Assembly: GCF_009827305.1 (NCBI RefSeq)
Contig: NZ_WTYJ01000004.1
Location: 1 to 64,000 of the forward strand
Source: Croceibacterium xixiisoli
Lineage (GTDB): Bacteria; Pseudomonadota; Alphaproteobacteria; Sphingomonadales; Sphingomonadaceae
Direction of reading: 5' to 3'
Length of the DNA stretch: 64,000 bases
Shown here: piece by piece, positions 61,696 through 64,000 of the stretch
Numbering within the stretch: the first letter of the stretch is position 1
How the letters are laid out: the number at the start of each line of letters is the position of its first letter
Notes under the pieces: generated by a model
Told to the model about the DNA's origin: nothing
Seen by the model: the letters and a program-made list of their open reading frames with translations, nothing else
The model's database searches: none
Made by a program: the position numbers and the translations under genes

Positions 61696-62622
61696 ATGAC
61701 AGAGCAAGCCACCCTTTCCCGCGACGAATATGTCGGCCTTGGCATAGCCACGGTCGCGCATGTCGCGCTGGTTGCGTGGTTTCTGCTGCATGACCAGTCG
61801 CCGCCGCGCCCGCTGCCCATTCCCGAACGGATGGAGGTAAGCTTGGCGGGTGAGGTATCGCTGACCTCGACCTCGCCCGATCCGGCCCCGGCGCAGGCTT
61901 CGGTCGCACCGGTGCTCTCGGCTGATCCGGCGCCTGAGGTGGAACCCGATCCCGCCCCGCCGCAACCGGTGCGCGACACGCAACCGCGCGCCACGCCGCC
62001 ACCCCCGCCGCCGCGCCCCACGGCCCGGCCGACCCCGACGCCCACGCCGCGCGCCACCACGCGGCCCAGGCCGACGCCAACCCCGCGCGCGACATCCCGG
62101 CCTTCGCCGACGCCGACCGCACGCGCTTCCGCACGGCCGACGCCGACGCCGCGCGCCACGGCCCGGCCCACCGGTCGCCCGACCACGCGCCCCACGCCAG
62201 CCCCCACCGCCACCCGTGGCGGCGGCAGCCGCGTGGGCGCCGATTTCCTCGAAGGGGCGGGCAGCAGCCAGCCCAATTCCAACCGGGGCACGCCAGCGGC
62301 GGCCGCCGGCCCCGCCGTCCGTGCCTCGATCCAGTCCGCCATGGCGCGGCAGATCAAGCCGCACTGGGCCGCGCCGCAGGGCGTGGATGTCGAATTGCTG
62401 GTCACCAATGTCAGCTGGGATCTCAATCCCGACGGCTCGCTCAAGGGCGTGCCACGGATCGTCAGCCAGACCGGTGTGAATGATTCCAACCGTCCGCAGG
62501 CAAAGCTGCATCAGGAACGCGCCATTCGCGCGATCCAGCTGGCCGCGCCCTTCAACCTGCCGGCGGAATATTATGACGTCTGGAAAAGCCCTCGCAACGT
62601 GCGCTTCGACAGGAATTTCTGA
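61696..62622 (+). CDS. tolA: Tol-Pal system protein TolA, with Pro/Thr/Arg linker
   Basis: About 308 residues: one N-terminal membrane helix (YVGLGIATVAHVALVAWFLL), a long linker and a C-terminal TonB/TolA-like domain (about 195-308) that contacts TolB or Pal. The linker (about residues 104-175 here) is made of repeats such as PTPTPRATARPT, unlike the Ala/Lys/Glu helix of E. coli TolA. ATG 61696 is used; a GTG three codons earlier is possible. It overlaps tolB by one base. Confidence 0.88.
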   Translation: MTEQATLSRDEYVGLGIATVAHVALVAWFLLHDQSPPRPLPIPERMEVSLAGEVSLTSTSPDPAPAQASVAPVLSADPAPEVEPDPAPPQPVRDTQPRATPPPPPPRPTARPTPTPTPRATTRPRPTPTPRATSRPSPTPTARASARPTPTPRATARPTGRPTTRPTPAPTATRGGGSRVGADFLEGAGSSQPNSNRGTPAAAAGPAVRASIQSAMARQIKPHWAAPQGVDVELLVTNVSWDLNPDGSLKGVPRIVSQTGVNDSNRPQAKLHQERAIRAIQLAAPFNLPAEYYDVWKSPRNVRFDRNF

Positions 62623-64000
62623 TGCTTAAATCGCTGTTGTTTTCTGTTTCCATCCTGATAGCCGTGCCCGCGATGGCGCAGGGTGCCGTGGCGCCCCCGG
62701 CCATCGTAGTCCCGCCGACCGCCCCGGCAGAGGATGAAGGCTTCACCTTCACCGTCACGGACGACAATGCCTGGGAAGATCTCGGCATCGCCATCCCGGC
62801 TTTCGCCACCAACAGCGATCAGCCGACCCCGGCGAATTCCTCGGGCACCGCGGCGCTCGGTTTCGAACTTTCGCGCGTGGTCTACAATGATCTGCGCAAC
62901 AACGGCCTGTTCCGCCCGGTCGGCCCTGACGCCCTGCCACGCCCGAACTACGCCCAGATCACCGCGCCTGCGTTTGACACCTGGCGCGGCCGGTCGGCCG
63001 AAATGCTGGTCCATGGCTATGTCCGCGCCAATGGTGACGGCAAGCTGACGGTTGGCTGCTATCTGTATGACGTTGTGCTGCAGAGCGAACTGGTGCGGGA
63101 AGGCTGGGTGGTGAACCCGTCCGAATGGCGCCGCGCCGCGCACAAATGCGCCGATCTGGTCTATTCGCGCCTGTCGGGCGAAAGCCCGTTCTTCGACAGC
63201 CGTATCGCCTATATCGCGGAAACCGGGCCGAAGGATAACCGCGTGAAGCGGCTGGCGATCATGGATTCCGATGGTGCCAACCACCGCTTCATCACGAATG
63301 GCCAGGCCATGGCGCTGACCCCGCGCTATTCGCCCGACTATTCGAAGATCGTCTATCTCAGCTACGTCAACGGCAATCCGCACATCTATGTCTATGATGT
63401 CGGCAGCGGTCAGCAGACGTTGATCACCAAGAACGAAGGCCCGACCTTCGCGCCGCGCTGGTCGCCCGATGGCCGTTATATCCTCTATTCGATGGCGCTG
63501 GCCGGCAATACGGACATCTACCGCGTGCCGGCCACCGGCGGCAACAGCGTGAAGCTGACCGACAGCCCCGGGCTTGACGTGGGTGGATCCTATTCGCCCG
63601 ATGGCACGCAGATCGTGTTCGAAAGCGACCGTTCGGGCAGCCAGCAGATCTACGTCATGAATGCCGATGGCTCCAACCAGCGCCGGATCAGTTTCTTCGG
63701 GGGCCGTGCGGCAACCCCGGAATGGAGCCCGCGCGGCGATCAGATCGCCTTTACCCATATTGCCGGCAATCTGCGCATTGCGGTGATGAGCCCGGGCGGT
63801 GGCGGCATGCGCCATCTGACCGACAGCTGGCAGGATGAAGCGCCAACCTGGGCACCGAATGGCCGGATCGTCCAGTTCTTCCGCACCACGCGTGGTTCGG
63901 GCGAAGGTTCGCTGTGGCAGGTTGATCTGACCGGTCGCAACGAACGCAAACTCAATACCCCCGTCGGCGCATCCGACCCCTCCTGGGGCCCGGTTCTGCC
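62622..64000 (+). CDS. tolB: Tol-Pal system beta-propeller TolB, 3' end cut by window
   Basis: The first 459 codons are present and the gene runs past the window. A signal peptide (about 1-20, ending AMA) leads to the N-terminal domain (about 40-165) and the six-blade propeller with repeats FAPRWSPDGRYILYSMALAG, DVGGSYSPDGTQIVFESDRS and ATPEWSPRGDQIAFTHIAGN. TolB is periplasmic and binds Pal and colicins. It starts at ATG 62622 within the tolA stop. The Pal gene should lie just beyond the end. Confidence 0.95.
   Translation, partial: MLKSLLFSVSILIAVPAMAQGAVAPPAIVVPPTAPAEDEGFTFTVTDDNAWEDLGIAIPAFATNSDQPTPANSSGTAALGFELSRVVYNDLRNNGLFRPVGPDALPRPNYAQITAPAFDTWRGRSAEMLVHGYVRANGDGKLTVGCYLYDVVLQSELVREGWVVNPSEWRRAAHKCADLVYSRLSGESPFFDSRIAYIAETGPKDNRVKRLAIMDSDGANHRFITNGQAMALTPRYSPDYSKIVYLSYVNGNPHIYVYDVGSGQQTLITKNEGPTFAPRWSPDGRYILYSMALAGNTDIYRVPATGGNSVKLTDSPGLDVGGSYSPDGTQIVFESDRSGSQQIYVMNADGSNQRRISFFGGRAATPEWSPRGDQIAFTHIAGNLRIAVMSPGGGGMRHLTDSWQDEAPTWAPNGRIVQFFRTTRGSGEGSLWQVDLTGRNERKLNTPVGASDPSWGPVL

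Overview
This is a GC-rich stretch of chromosome that looks like an alphaproteobacterium of the order Sphingomonadales. Clues are a LigE-type glutathione beta-etherase and a DesB-type gallate dioxygenase (both known from lignin-degrading sphingomonads), a TonB-dependent receptor, UrcA and SspB proteins of the alphaproteobacterial type, carotenoid genes, a miniature PEP-CTERM protein beside the his genes, and a tol-pal operon headed by ybgC. The species assignment is inference from gene content. No prophage, transposase, integrase or CRISPR array is visible.

Layout. 1-58 is the 3' part of an initiator tRNA. 123-4619 carries two regulator/transporter pairs: AraC with an Fsr-type MFS pump, and MocR with a divergent EamA permease sharing a repeated heptamer operator. 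4718-11503 is metabolic and stress housekeeping: PhoA alkaline phosphatase, a GDT1-like membrane protein, Dps, 6-phosphogluconolactonase, a Nudix hydrolase, a PQQ-type sugar dehydrogenase and an SDR. An AT-rich islet at about 11575-12520 holds one orphan gene. 12523-18210 is a candidate aryl-ether catabolic locus: AraC regulator, TonB-dependent receptor, divergent ligE and an overlapping MFS transporter. dinB and a Bcr/CflA pump follow.

20887-26056 is a tightly packed minus-strand run: crtI, a LOG-family gene, crtB and a biotin-dependent acyl-CoA carboxylase alpha subunit. 26224-30598 has MipA, an S9 peptidase and an AAA ATPase. 30717-34493 is a large mosaic trimeric autotransporter. A three-gene small-protein cluster and a TPP riboswitch with thiC follow. 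37962-48985 is mostly envelope and hypothetical genes, including a tandem pair of secreted HEXXH-TPR proteins, OsmC, a DODA-type dioxygenase, an S41 peptidase, a PEBP protein and a SWIB protein. 49205-50470 is gallate dioxygenase, physically separate from ligE but fitting the same aromatic diet.

From 53396 to the end the content is core: dapD, gmk, sspB, hisB-hisH-hisA-hisF-(mini PEP-CTERM)-hisE, a HIT protein, then ybgC-tolQ-tolR-tolA-tolB, with tolB cut by the window edge. Two near-identical REP doublets (20751 and 51435) and two smaller hairpin repeats (38421 and 39178) lie between genes. The most interesting points are the ligE/TonB receptor locus, the paired HEXXH-TPR proteins, the CrtB with an altered first Asp motif inside the crtI-LOG-crtB-carboxylase operon, the mosaic adhesin, the 57-residue PEP-CTERM protein and a DUF2061 gene that seems to lack any standard start codon.
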